A stretch of DNA of 46,273 bases, taken from NCBI GenBank assembly GCA_947478525.1, contig CANJVU010000018.1, positions 1-46,273 of the forward strand. The letters run 5' to 3'. Below, piece after piece: positions 26,612-36,037 of the stretch. The notes under the pieces are model-generated. The model saw only the letters and a list, made by a program, of their open reading frames with translations. It had not been told where the DNA came from and did no database searches. The first letter of the stretch is position 1, and each line of letters starts with the position of its first letter. The position numbers and the translations under genes are program-made. The stretch comes from Thiotrichales bacterium. Its GTDB lineage: Bacteria; Pseudomonadota; Gammaproteobacteria; Francisellales; CACEW01.

Positions 26612-29600
26612 TTACATCGCTGGCGCAACCGCTGTATCACGCTTTTGAGCAATCAGCTGCAGCAAAGCAGCGGATGGCTCTCCTGTGGTTGATTGAAAGT
26701 GGCACCCCACCTCATAACCTAAGTAAACAATCGCTTCTCTACCGCCATCGATAATGGTGGGAGGGTTACCATCATTATTAATCAATACAATGGTGATGTT
26801 GAGCGCTGCGGCTGCTGTTGAAATGGTAAAATCATCTGCCCACGAACGATCCTCTGCCGCTCGTTTCACCATTGCTTCTGGATTTGCAGAGAAATCTGCC
26901 AATTTTCCTTGGTTGCATAATTGCGACAATCTTTCAACGGCAAGGTTGCGTAAATCAGCATGATCCCAATCAAGGTAATCCGCCAGCGCAGTTAATCCAG
27001 GACATCTGGCAGTAATTTGATCCAGCAGCGCATGGAAGAAACAATTGCCATCTCCAGGGACATCTTTTAATGCAAAGCCACAGCTCATCACCACAGCGTG
27101 CAACTGCTCTTCTGCCTCAAGTTCAGCCTTAGTGAATATTTGCAAAATATCCGGATCGCTAAAGCCTTCCACTTTACGATTGCTATACCATGATGCAAAA
27201 AGCTGATTGAAATACGTTAACATGGCGTCCGGGCCAACCTTAAAAAAAGGAGTTGCTGCCTGATAGGCGGATGATGAACCTCCACCGACATCACCTACTC
27301 TAGCTCTTTTCGCCGCTCTGCTTGGCGCTGCTGCTGATGCCTCTACGACAGATACCGGTGACATTAACTGCGACAATACACCAACGGATTCAGCAGCCAC
27401 ATAAACATGAATATCGGGTTTTTCAGCGATCGCAAACGTGGCTAAAAAAACTTTTGCCTCGCTGTCATGCAGATTATGCATTCCGAACAATAAGGCAATA
27501 CAATCTCTTAGTTCAGCTCGCTCTAATAACCGCTTAGACCAATCTACTGCCATTTGCTCTGTATCGACAACCTCACGCCCCGGCGTGCAACTCACGGTAT
27601 GCATCACAAACCGCTTATCCTGGCTCTCAAAGACGTAGCCACCAAACGGTAATTGCTCAATACAGGAAACCGGTAAAGTTGCAAAAATACCCAATACAAA
27701 ACTTTCAAATAAATGGGGACTCTGTAAAGTAAAATTCTGCGAAGAAATTTGTTTTTCCAGTATGGTTTGCATCTGCTGTATTAACCTATCAGGATGAGTC
27801 ATAAAATCGGATCTGATATGCTGCAAGTTTTTTAAAAATGGCGCATGCTGAACCTCGATAAAACTATCGCTTTTGCTTTTATTGCGCTCAAAACGTTTCA
27901 CTGCGTAACTTAAGCTATATCTTCCATCAACACCAAAACCAACATCAAATCTAATCCCCACCGCCAAGACTTGCTTTACTTTATTGCGATGCGTATCCAT
28001 TTTAGAAGACTTCCAGTAAACCGGATGACAAAGATACTGTCTTATTATTTGCTCAATTCCTGCTTCTGGCGATTCAGCGCCATATTTAAACTCAATAATA
28101 ACAGCATGCTGTTTGTCTTTTGAAATCAGCATCATATCAGGACGAGTATTGCTGGATGCGGCAGCTTCAGAACGATCTATTGTCGATGCTGTGAGGGTTT
28201 TATTTGAACGAACCCTATCATAATCATTATGATAAGCAGCAGCCACATAACCGTGAACAAAATTATGACAGAAAGCCTCGGGAGCGCCAGACAGTTTGGG
28301 TTGATTTGCGGTCAAAGCCGTATTCATTCTTGCCGTCAATATTTTTATCCATTGCGCAACACCATCGGCAGAATCCAATTGGTTCGACAAATGCTGCCAC
28401 GAATCATCTGCAACGATGGGTTTCAACACCGCCAAAAATGATGCAGATAAGTCAATCGTATCTTTTTGTGTTTTCTTTACTTTAGCACTTAACGCATCTT
28501 GATGTTGGAGCGAAATTTCCCAGGCAAAATAATCTCCCCAGACTTGCAGTAATAAATAGCGCTTATCTTTTTCATGCCTATAAAATGATAAATTACAAAC
28601 CGCTAAATCTCTATCATTGCACCCCCTAGTTCGGTTTTCTATCACTAAACGGTTATCAATAAAATGATCTACAAAATCCTGATCGACCGCTTTTCTTGCA
28701 ATTAATGCCTGCTCCGAACCAGCAGTGACCGGTTGATGGATCAACAGACTCCCTGACAATTGCCTGAAATGATACGATGCCAAATATTCTCTCGAATCTG
28801 AAGTGCTACTTGGCCATTCGAAAAAACCAGGGATTTGCGCCAACTGCTGCCAAATAAAGTCGGAACGTATTGCCCAGGTATTGGAGTATTTATGTACTAT
28901 ATTTTGAAAAATAGAGGGGGCTTGTTTAGCTGGAAATAAGGGATTGGAAACAGCAACATCGCCTTTATATTTATCCCTATAAAGCAAACAAATATATGCT
29001 TTGATATCGTCTTTGATTCCTCCTCCAATACCTTTATGCCCCGCAATCAGTATCTTCAGAAAATCTTTAGCTTGCTCATCATCACTGGGAATATGCTTAG
29101 AGAATCGCCACAAGACGCCGCTCAAATTCTTAGCAGCAGCCAAAGAAGGAGATAAAAAACCAGCAGCAAGCGACTCATCGTCACTGGACAACACTTCATA
29201 CACTTCACCCGCAGAAGATGATGAAACCGCAACAGCAAGCGCCTTACCTTTAGCGCTTTTTGATTTTCGTTCAGCACTGATGATAGATTTATAAGTGGAC
29301 AATGCTTTACGCACTTCATCCAAAGAAGGGGGTGAAACAGCAACAGCGTCATCTTTAGATGAGGCTAAGTCTCGGTCAGTACTGATGATATATTTACAAA
29401 CAGCAGCATTGATTTTCCCATGAGGGTCAAGCAAATTTTGTAGCGCAACATCCAATAACTGCCAAACATCTCGCAATAAATTATTTTGGTACCCCAACAG
29501 GTGATCAAAAGGCGGCGATGCCACAAAATACAATAGCGTAGCCAATTGTTCATACGCCAGTAAATTACCTGCTCCATGAGTCGTGACCAGATGGCTCACC

Positions 29601-30778
29601 GCATCTAATAAAACTTTGCGACTACCCGGATGTAGTTTGCGTGGAGCGAGAATCGCCAGATCCTCTTTTAAATTAAGTAGTCTGAATATCTCATCAACAT
29701 CAGTAATCGGTATAATAGGCATCTCGCGTTCTATTTCTGCAGGTAGCTCTTTTTTTTCACGCGAGATTTTAGGTAATTTCAACTCCTCTTCTCTGACTCC
29801 TGGCAATGCTTTGATTTTTGCTAATACAGCCTTACCATTCGAATTCCTGTTGGTTTTTTTCTCTAAACGTTCTTTTAAAGGAGAATAAAGAATATGATGA
29901 CGTGTGACAAACGATAAAACAAATTCAATAAACAAATCCCTGAATGCATCGTTTTTTTCAGCTTCCAGTAACACCTGACAATACTCAACGCGCCACTTAC
30001 CGGTTACATCAAGCTGCTCACACTTAAGAAAAAGCTTACGAGCTGATGCTTCATTAATTTGATAACGCATCTCCACCGTCTTTTTCAACGCCTTTTCTAA
30101 CACCTGCAACAAGAGCTTTGCTATCGCTTCAGGCAATGGTGAAGCAGCTGGCAATATAACATCAAGAAATTTTTCCAATAACCCAACATGCGCTCTAACT
30201 GCCATTAAAGAAAAAGAGTCAATTAATTGACGTTGTATAAAATCGATAGCAACCTGATCAAAGATAAAACCAGGAATGGTAGCTTTTACTTTAAGCAAAA
30301 CATCAATACAAAAATCAAGTGACCGTTTTTCCCGAGCAACATCCTTTATCCAAAATAGCAGTTGATGCTGTATAAAATCAATAGTAACCTGACCAAAGAT
30401 AAAATCAGGAATTGCGTCTGTTACTTTAAGCAAAAAATCAATACAAAAATCGAGCGGTAGCTTTTCTCGAACAGTATATTCTATCCAAAATGGAATTCGC
30501 GCTTGATGTGAATCAATTAATTGCCCCATCACTCTTTGATAACGCGAAAAATTAAAAAGTAAGATCGCCTCTTCATCACTGCAAGTAGGAGCAGCAGCAA
30601 AGTAAGCAATGATTACGTTGTTTAACTCCCAATGAGAGGATTTTTGCATTATCTCCTGAATAATAGCGCGAACCTGAGATTTACTGGCATCATCAAATAG
30701 CTTTTTCTGAATTAACGATTGAATGAGTGTCACTTTTTCTTCCAGCGTCTTGGCTATTTTTGCCTTCCCTGTGTGCAT
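26612..30778 (-). CDS. Giant modular protein with PD-(D/E)XK-like and OTU protease domains
   Basis: A 1388-residue protein. The C-terminus has an OTU cysteine protease (deubiquitinase-type) signature, GDGNCFFHAL with nucleophile Cys near 1246 and catalytic His near 1360 (GCHF). A PD-(D/E)XK-like motif lies near 881-897 (RPDMML…IIEFKYG). The N-terminal third is helical, with a 45-residue tandem repeat near residues 95-185. Ser/Ala/Lys-rich linkers lie near 475-550. Ubiquitin is a eukaryotic target, so action inside a host cell is likely. Nuclease-like plus deubiquitinase modules recall the large toxins of Wolbachia, Rickettsia and relatives (CidB-type), but with OTU rather than Ulp1. GAGGAG precedes the start. 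It follows the protease gene by 11 bp, and an operon with it is possible. Confidence 0.85.
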   Translation of the reverse strand: MHTGKAKIAKTLEEKVTLIQSLIQKKLFDDASKSQVRAIIQEIMQKSSHWELNNVIIAYFAAAPTCSDEEAILLFNFSRYQRVMGQLIDSHQARIPFWIEYTVREKLPLDFCIDFLLKVTDAIPDFIFGQVTIDFIQHQLLFWIKDVAREKRSLDFCIDVLLKVKATIPGFIFDQVAIDFIQRQLIDSFSLMAVRAHVGLLEKFLDVILPAASPLPEAIAKLLLQVLEKALKKTVEMRYQINEASARKLFLKCEQLDVTGKWRVEYCQVLLEAEKNDAFRDLFIEFVLSFVTRHHILYSPLKERLEKKTNRNSNGKAVLAKIKALPGVREEELKLPKISREKKELPAEIEREMPIIPITDVDEIFRLLNLKEDLAILAPRKLHPGSRKVLLDAVSHLVTTHGAGNLLAYEQLATLLYFVASPPFDHLLGYQNNLLRDVWQLLDVALQNLLDPHGKINAAVCKYIISTDRDLASSKDDAVAVSPPSLDEVRKALSTYKSIISAERKSKSAKGKALAVAVSSSSAGEVYEVLSSDDESLAAGFLSPSLAAAKNLSGVLWRFSKHIPSDDEQAKDFLKILIAGHKGIGGGIKDDIKAYICLLYRDKYKGDVAVSNPLFPAKQAPSIFQNIVHKYSNTWAIRSDFIWQQLAQIPGFFEWPSSTSDSREYLASYHFRQLSGSLLIHQPVTAGSEQALIARKAVDQDFVDHFIDNRLVIENRTRGCNDRDLAVCNLSFYRHEKDKRYLLLQVWGDYFAWEISLQHQDALSAKVKKTQKDTIDLSASFLAVLKPIVADDSWQHLSNQLDSADGVAQWIKILTARMNTALTANQPKLSGAPEAFCHNFVHGYVAAAYHNDYDRVRSNKTLTASTIDRSEAAASSNTRPDMMLISKDKQHAVIIEFKYGAESPEAGIEQIIRQYLCHPVYWKSSKMDTHRNKVKQVLAVGIRFDVGFGVDGRYSLSYAVKRFERNKSKSDSFIEVQHAPFLKNLQHIRSDFMTHPDRLIQQMQTILEKQISSQNFTLQSPHLFESFVLGIFATLPVSCIEQLPFGGYVFESQDKRFVMHTVSCTPGREVVDTEQMAVDWSKRLLERAELRDCIALLFGMHNLHDSEAKVFLATFAIAEKPDIHVYVAAESVGVLSQLMSPVSVVEASAAAPSRAAKRARVGDVGGGSSSAYQAATPFFKVGPDAMLTYFNQLFASWYSNRKVEGFSDPDILQIFTKAELEAEEQLHAVVMSCGFALKDVPGDGNCFFHALLDQITARCPGLTALADYLDWDHADLRNLAVERLSQLCNQGKLADFSANPEAMVKRAAEDRSWADDFTISTAAAALNITIVLINNDGNPPTIIDGGREAIVYLGYEVGCHFQSTTGEPSAALLQLIAQKRDTAVAPAM
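30229..30500. repeat. 135-bp tandem repeat inside the OTU protein gene
   Basis: Two adjacent units with a 135-bp period (TGTATAA at 30234 and 30369) encode a 45-residue repeat (LDFCIDxLLKV…IPxFIFxQVxIDFIQ). The units are diverged but clearly alignable. They indicate a helical repeat scaffold. Confidence 0.75.
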
Positions 30779-30789
30779 TTAACCACTCC

Positions 30790-31494
30790 TCATAAGGCTT
30801 TCTGCGTCAAAATCAACTTGCCGTCTGAAAATCTAAAATCGAGCATTTTCAACGCAGTCATGCCCAGCAGAATTTGCTCGCTGGTGTCACCCATATTGAT
30901 CATGCCACCGACATTTTTGAGTTCGATATTGCCCACACCTACCTTTTGCAAGTTCACCGAATACACTTCTGCCAGGCCATTGGCGGTACGCGCAAAACTG
31001 GGGCGGCCTTGTGGCTTGAGTCCAAGATACGTGGCAATGCGCAGCGGAATCGACACGGTGCTGGCGCCGGTATCGACGATAAACGTTACTTCCTGGCCAT
31101 TGATGGTGCCGGTAACGACGTAAGAATTATGGGCATTCAGTTCGAGCAACACTTCTTTGGTACCTTGCGCATTTTGATGGCTCAGTGGTTTGACGTTACG
31201 GTTTTGCACCACGTCTTTTGCTTTTGGACGATCGTCGCTGAATACCGTAGGCTGTGAATTACCCGACGGTGAAGGGGTAATGCTTTGATCAAGCCCCAGC
31301 TCATGATTCAACGCTTGCGCCACTTGCGACAGTCCGGATACATCATCCCTTCTATTGAGCGGTGAATACGCCGGTTTATCATTGGCCATCGCCCATGCCG
31401 CCATGCCCACGGTCATGGACATTGAGGTAGAATGCGAGCTGTTATCGCCACCGCCTTCATCGTCGTCTGGTAATATCGGTTGTTTCATTGCCAT
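30790..31494 (-). CDS. Retropepsin-like aspartic protease (clan AA, TIGR02281-like)
   Basis: A 234-residue protein with a single aspartic protease domain in its C-terminal half: the catalytic motif VDTGAST, then VGVGNIELKNVGGMIN and the ILLGMTALKMLDF flap/core segment. Such proteins work as homodimers. The N-terminal 100 residues are low-complexity. A short Met/Ala-rich stretch (MTVGMAAWAMA) might be a weak membrane anchor, but no clear signal peptide is seen. A diverged copy of its 3' end sits at 26493-26573, beyond the giant OTU gene. Substrate unknown. Confidence 0.85.
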   Translation of the reverse strand: MAMKQPILPDDDEGGGDNSSHSTSMSMTVGMAAWAMANDKPAYSPLNRRDDVSGLSQVAQALNHELGLDQSITPSPSGNSQPTVFSDDRPKAKDVVQNRNVKPLSHQNAQGTKEVLLELNAHNSYVVTGTINGQEVTFIVDTGASTVSIPLRIATYLGLKPQGRPSFARTANGLAEVYSVNLQKVGVGNIELKNVGGMINMGDTSEQILLGMTALKMLDFRFSDGKLILTQKAL

Positions 31495-31541
31495 GGTAAA
31501 ACCTATAAAATTATAATCACGTTATTATAGCAAATTTTCTG

Positions 31542-32528
31542 CTACAAACCAACCGCCTGGCGTACTTGTTGCAAAATCGGCCGTGCCACGGCACGCGCAC
31601 GCTCTGCGCCTTGCTGTAAGATCAAGTCGATTTGCCGAGTATCCGCCATCAGCGCGTCATATTGTTGACGTGGTTCGGTTAATAACGCATCCAGTAATTC
31701 AAACAACTGCTGCTTTGCCTCACCCCAACCAATGCCGGTTGCATAACGTTGTGCCAATGCAGCAACTTGTTCTGGCGTGGCAAAAGCGCGATACAATTGA
31801 AACACAGTGCAGCCAGTGGGATCTTTCGGTTCTTCGGGTAGTTGCGAGTTGGTAACAATCTGCATTACCGATTTACGCAGTTGTTTTGACGGGGCGAACA
31901 ACGGAATGGTGTTACCGTAACTTTTACTCATCTTGCGCCCATCCAGTCCTGGCAAGGTATGCGACTGTTCATCTACTTGTGCTGCTGGCAACACAAATAC
32001 TTCACCGTAAATATGATTAAAACGCGCCGCAATATCCCGCGCAATTTCAATATGCTGAACCTGGTCTTTACCGACCGGAACTTGGTGTGCATTAAACGCC
32101 AGAATATCGGCACTCATCAACACCGGGTAGCAAAACAACCCCATGCTGATACCGGCATCAGGGTCTAGATTTTCCTGCATATTTTTCGCCACTACATCTT
32201 TGTACGCATGGGCGCGATTGAGCAAACCTTTGCCCGCCACCGTCGATAAAATCCACGCCAGCTCCGTAATTTCCGGCACGCCGGATTGTCGATAAAAAAT
32301 AGTTTTGCTCGGGTCTAAGCCCAACGCCAACCACGACGCCGCGATTTCGTAAATATACTGCTGACGTACCTTCGGGTCTTGCAACTTCACCAGGGAATGA
32401 TAATCCGCGATAAAATACAGCGAATTTCCGGTTTGGCTGGCAACCGATGGCTTGATGGCACCGATGTAATTGCCAATGTGCGGCGTGCCCGAAGGCGTGA
32501 TGCCGGTGAGAATGCGGAGTGAACTCAT
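31542..32528 (-). CDS. trpS: Tryptophan--tRNA ligase
   Basis: A 328-residue class I aminoacyl-tRNA synthetase charging tRNA-Trp. The HIGH-type motif TPHIGNY is near residue 15 and KMSKS (GRKMSKSYGN) near 197-201. Length matches the bacterial family. GAGGAC lies 6 nt before the ATG. The protease gene follows after about 47 bp. Confidence 0.96.
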   Translation of the reverse strand: MSSLRILTGITPSGTPHIGNYIGAIKPSVASQTGNSLYFIADYHSLVKLQDPKVRQQYIYEIAASWLALGLDPSKTIFYRQSGVPEITELAWILSTVAGKGLLNRAHAYKDVVAKNMQENLDPDAGISMGLFCYPVLMSADILAFNAHQVPVGKDQVQHIEIARDIAARFNHIYGEVFVLPAAQVDEQSHTLPGLDGRKMSKSYGNTIPLFAPSKQLRKSVMQIVTNSQLPEEPKDPTGCTVFQLYRAFATPEQVAALAQRYATGIGWGEAKQQLFELLDALLTEPRQQYDALMADTRQIDLILQQGAERARAVARPILQQVRQAVGL

Positions 32529-32586
32529 AGAATGTCCTCAAAGCGCTAAAAAGCCATCATACTGGATTCATTTGGTTTGAACAATC

Positions 32587-32874
32587 TCAGCGGGTAATGA
32601 AGAGCCGTAAATTCAGCGCTTGCAGAATACTATCAATACTTTTCAACCCTGGGTTACCGCCATCAGAAAGGGTTTTATATAAACTAGAACGGCTTTTATG
32701 CGTCTTCTGCGCCAGTTTACTCATCCCCCCTTGCGCTTCAATCACATTACGCAGTGCCAATAAAAAACTGTCGACACTTCCATCCGTCAATGCGGCATTT
32801 AAGTACCCTTGCGCTTCTTGCCGATCTTCCAGGGAATGCAATAAATACGATTGATAATCAATTGTCTTTTTCAT
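32587..32874 (-). CDS. HigA-type antitoxin (helix-turn-helix, COG3636-like)
   Basis: A 95-residue protein with a C-terminal helix-turn-helix (MSKLAQKTHKSRSSLYKTLS), the usual form of antitoxins for RelE/HigB-like toxins. The ATG at 32874 lies inside the end of the toxin gene (17-bp overlap). An earlier in-frame ATG would overlap more without a better ribosome site. The toxin-first order is typical of HigBA. It probably represses its own promoter near 33225-33255. Confidence 0.85.
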   Translation of the reverse strand: MKKTIDYQSYLLHSLEDRQEAQGYLNAALTDGSVDSFLLALRNVIEAQGGMSKLAQKTHKSRSSLYKTLSDGGNPGLKSIDSILQALNLRLFITR

Positions 32875-33178
32875 AATAATCTTTCCAATATTCTGCTGCC
32901 TTAACAACATCCCGCTTCTGAGTACGCTTATCTCCAGCGCACAATATCACAACAACACCTTGGTCAATTCCATAATACACACGATAACCAGAACCAAAAT
33001 GGCAGCGCAATTCAAACACTCTTTCTTGCAACGCCTTACAGTCACCAAAGTTTCCTAATCTCAGACGATCGAGTCGTTCTTTGATTCGATAACGTATTGT
33101 ACTATCCAATGCTTCTAACCAAATAATAAAAGGCGCTACGCCACGCTCATTAACATAAATACTCACTTCTAGTACCAT
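32858..33178 (-). CDS. RelE/HigB-family toxin
   Basis: A protein of about 106 residues of the RelE/ParE superfamily (phage-derived Gp49-like / HigB). Features are FIIWLEALDSTIRYRIKERLDRL, then ELRCHFGSGYRVYYGI and VVILCAGDKRTQKRDVVKAAEYW. Family members cleave mRNA on the ribosome and are neutralised by the neighbouring antitoxin. I chose ATG 33178 (MVLEVSIYVNERG), which fits family N-termini. The frame is open to 33220. Confidence 0.85.
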   Translation of the reverse strand: MVLEVSIYVNERGVAPFIIWLEALDSTIRYRIKERLDRLRLGNFGDCKALQERVFELRCHFGSGYRVYYGIDQGVVVILCAGDKRTQKRDVVKAAEYWKDYYEKDN

Positions 33179-33219
33179 GACAGGATAACTGTATCCCATA
33201 GAAGACACCCTTGCAATCA

Positions 33220-33262
33220 TTTTATTAATTTTGAATGTATAATATACTATTTTGAGTATTTT
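33220..33262 (-). promoter_or_regulatory. Probable promoter/operator of the toxin-antitoxin pair
   Basis: An AT-rich stretch with partly symmetrical sequence around TATAATATACTAT (33238-33250), directly upstream of the toxin frame. It is the expected location for autorepression by the antitoxin-toxin complex. The assignment rests on position and composition only. Confidence 0.35.
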
Positions 33263-33330
33263 GCAACCTACTCGACAACCTCAAAAAATCATGCTACGAT
33301 CATGATCATCTTTAAGACACGCCAACACTC

Positions 33331-35394
33331 ATGCCTGACTTAACCACCCTCTCCGGAATCGGTCCTGCCATGGCAAAGCGCCTGGATAAGCTGGGCATTG
33401 GCAATACCTTTGATTTGCTGTTTCATCTGCCGCGGCAATATCAAGATCGCACGCAGATTACCCCGTTGAACTACTTACGCCCAGAGCAACTGGCGCAGAT
33501 TGAAGGCGATATTATTCAGGTTGAAGTGGTACGTGGTGGCAAACAAATGTTGCTGTGTCATATCAGCGACGGTATAGGCGTATTAGTTGCGCGGTTTTTT
33601 CATTTCAACAAATTTCAACATCAAGCGTTGCAAAGCCATGCCCATATTCGCTGTTTTGGTGAGGTGCGCGCCGGCAAGCAATTTCTAGAAATGACCCACC
33701 CGGAATATCAATTGTTTAATACGGCCGATGAGATTCCCCTCAGTGAAATGCTGACGCCGATTTACCCGACTACCGCTGGCATTACGCAAGGGCGTTTGCG
33801 GCAATGGATCAGCAAAGCGCTGGACATCAGCGAACATGAAACCTTGCCAGATTATTTGCCCGAAGCCATTCGGCAGCAATTTAAGCTGCCTTCGTTACTC
33901 GAAGCGCTGCGCTTTGCCCATCACCCGCCCACCGACGCCAATGTGACACAGCTGCAAACCGGTACACATCCGATGCAGCAACGCTTGATTATCGAAGAGT
34001 TATTGGCACATCGCTTAAGTTTGCGTCGCTTGCGTCAACAAGTACATCAAACCAAGGCTGCATCGTTACCGCCTTCTAAACAATTGATTCCGGCGTTTTT
34101 ACAGCAACTGTCATTTACCCTAACTCAGGCGCAACAACGGGTTGCACAAGAGATTAAACAAGACTTGTCCAAACCACAGGCGATGATGCGCTTATTGCAA
34201 GGTGACGTCGGCTCGGGCAAAACGGCCATTGCTGAGCTGTCTGCACTACAAGCCATTGAAGCGGGTTATCAGGTGGCCTTAATGGCACCGACGGAAATTT
34301 TGGCGGAGCAACATTACCAGAGTATTCAACGTGATTTTGCCACATTAAACATTCACACCGTTTGCCTGATCAGCCAACGCACTGCCAAAGAAAAAAAGCA
34401 AATCCTCGCCGACATTGCCGATGGCTCCGCTGCCATGATTATCGGTACGCAAGCCTTGTTTCAAGCCAAAGTGCAGTTTCATCTACTGGCGCTGGTGATC
34501 ATCGATGAACAACATCGTTTTGGCGTCGATCAACGCCGCGCTTTGCAAGAAAAAGGCGCACAGCTGGGCTTACAACCGCATCAATTGGTGATGACCGCAA
34601 CGCCGATCCCACGTACCTTGGCGATGACTTATTACGCGGATTTGGAAATTTCCGTGCTCGATGAATTACCACCCGGGCGCACACCGGTCAAAACCATTTT
34701 GGTCTCGAACCAACGTCGCGATGAAGTCACCGTACGCGTTGCCCACGCTTGCCAGGAAGGCCGCCAAGCGTATTGGGTGTGCCCATTGGTAGAAGAGTCC
34801 GAACTGTTAAACTGCCAAGCGGCCGAAACCACCACCGAACATCTGAAAACCGAACTCCCCCACTTGCGCATTGGCCTGATTCACGGCCGGTTAAAATCGT
34901 CGGAAAAAGCCGAGGTAATGGCGGCGTTTCAACAAGGCAATATTGATCTATTGGTGGCTACCACCGTGATTGAAGTCGGCGTCAACGTCGCCAACGCCAG
35001 CTTGATGGTAATTGAAAATGCGGAACGCTTAGGCTTGGCGCAACTGCACCAACTGCGCGGCCGCGTTGGTCGCGGCAGCATTGAAAGCTTTTGCGTACTG
35101 ATGTACCAAATCCCGATTTCAGAAACCGCGCAATCCCGCCTGCAGATTATGCGTGAAAGCAATGATGGTTTTAAAATCGCCGAAAAAGACCTGGAAATCC
35201 GCGGCCCAGGCGAAGTGCTCGGCACCCGTCAAACGGGTGAGATGTGCTTTAAAATCGCGCTGCTGTTGCGTGATCAAGCGTTGCTGCCCATCGCACAGCA
35301 TATTGCTGATCAGCTATTACAAAAATACCCAGAGACCATTATGCCGCTGATTCAACGCTGGCTCGGCAACGTCGAGCATTACGCGCGAGTGTAG
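33331..35394 (+). CDS. recG: ATP-dependent DNA helicase RecG
   Basis: A 687-residue helicase that remodels stalled replication forks and branched recombination intermediates. The N-terminal part has the helix-hairpin-helix-like start LSGIGPAMAKRLDKLGI and an OB-fold wedge domain. The motor has Walker A GDVGSGKT near 291, DEQH near 392, and TATPIPRT. The C-terminal TRG region (RGRVGRG…LEIRGPGEVLGTRQTG) is intact. Length is normal. Confidence 0.96.
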   Translation: MPDLTTLSGIGPAMAKRLDKLGIGNTFDLLFHLPRQYQDRTQITPLNYLRPEQLAQIEGDIIQVEVVRGGKQMLLCHISDGIGVLVARFFHFNKFQHQALQSHAHIRCFGEVRAGKQFLEMTHPEYQLFNTADEIPLSEMLTPIYPTTAGITQGRLRQWISKALDISEHETLPDYLPEAIRQQFKLPSLLEALRFAHHPPTDANVTQLQTGTHPMQQRLIIEELLAHRLSLRRLRQQVHQTKAASLPPSKQLIPAFLQQLSFTLTQAQQRVAQEIKQDLSKPQAMMRLLQGDVGSGKTAIAELSALQAIEAGYQVALMAPTEILAEQHYQSIQRDFATLNIHTVCLISQRTAKEKKQILADIADGSAAMIIGTQALFQAKVQFHLLALVIIDEQHRFGVDQRRALQEKGAQLGLQPHQLVMTATPIPRTLAMTYYADLEISVLDELPPGRTPVKTILVSNQRRDEVTVRVAHACQEGRQAYWVCPLVEESELLNCQAAETTTEHLKTELPHLRIGLIHGRLKSSEKAEVMAAFQQGNIDLLVATTVIEVGVNVANASLMVIENAERLGLAQLHQLRGRVGRGSIESFCVLMYQIPISETAQSRLQIMRESNDGFKIAEKDLEIRGPGEVLGTRQTGEMCFKIALLLRDQALLPIAQHIADQLLQKYPETIMPLIQRWLGNVEHYARV

Positions 35395-35449
35395 CGAACG
35401 GCAACGATATTTGTTATGATGCTGGCATCTTGATCACCGCAGAGATCCT

Positions 35450-35818
35450 ATGAGCTTTCAGAACCGCAGACCACACCACCGCCATAACAACAACAATAAA
35501 AATCGCCGCCGTCCCGCGGGTCATGGCCACGCGCATCAACAGCAAGACGATTTTCAAGGCACACTGGAATATACGACTGAGGTGGTCAAACAAGTCTCCT
35601 TATCGAGCCTGATGAAGCAGAAAAAAGTGCCACAAAAAATCTTGGACTTACAACTGCAAAAAGAAAAAATGCTGCCCAAAATGACTGCCATCAAAAACCG
35701 CCTGACGTTCGGTTACAGCGAACCGCTCAATGATGAATATATGAAATTGGTAGAGCAAGACCTGGAAGTTAGCTGCCAACTGAATGAGTTGCTGCTGGCA
35801 TTAAGCAGCGCTTCTTGA
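35450..35818 (+). CDS. Small basic protein of unknown function
   Basis: A 122-residue protein. The first 35 residues are extremely rich in His, Arg and Asn (RRPHHRHNNNNKNRRRP), which suggests nucleic-acid or metal binding. The rest is a helical segment with VSLSSLMKQKKVPQKILDLQLQKEKMLPKMTAIKNR. I recognise no family. The start has AGAG upstream, and it precedes tRNA-Arg. Normal codon use and conservation-like helices suggest a real gene. Confidence 0.7.
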   Translation: MSFQNRRPHHRHNNNNKNRRRPAGHGHAHQQQDDFQGTLEYTTEVVKQVSLSSLMKQKKVPQKILDLQLQKEKMLPKMTAIKNRLTFGYSEPLNDEYMKLVEQDLEVSCQLNELLLALSSAS

Positions 35819-35839
35819 TACACTTTCACCCCTCTATGT

Positions 35840-35916
35840 GCACTCGTAGCTCAGCTGGATAGAGTACTAGCCTCCGAAGCTAGGGGTCGTGGGTTCGAAT
35901 CCCGCCGGGTGCACCA
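35840..35916 (+). tRNA. tRNA-Arg (anticodon CCG)
   Basis: A 77-nt cloverleaf: acceptor GCACTCG pairs with CGGGTGC (one G-T pair). The anticodon loop CTCCGAA gives anticodon CCG, reading CGG. GGTTCGAATC forms the T loop, followed by discriminator A and an encoded CCA at 35914-35916. Confidence 0.97.
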
Positions 35917-35940
35917 TTTTAACCATTCACAAAACTCAGT

Positions 35941-35968
35941 AACGCCTGACCACTACACCGGCGTTTTT
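35941..35968 (+). terminator. Terminator after tRNA-Arg
   Basis: An AACGCC…GGCGTT stem with a 13-base loop followed by a T run (to 35968), 25 bp after the tRNA. Confidence 0.7.
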
Positions 35969-36037
35969 GTATGTTACAATTTTGAAGCAGCGCTGCTTTT
36001 GCTGATTTTTTTATTTTCTGCTTGAGGGATAGTGCAT

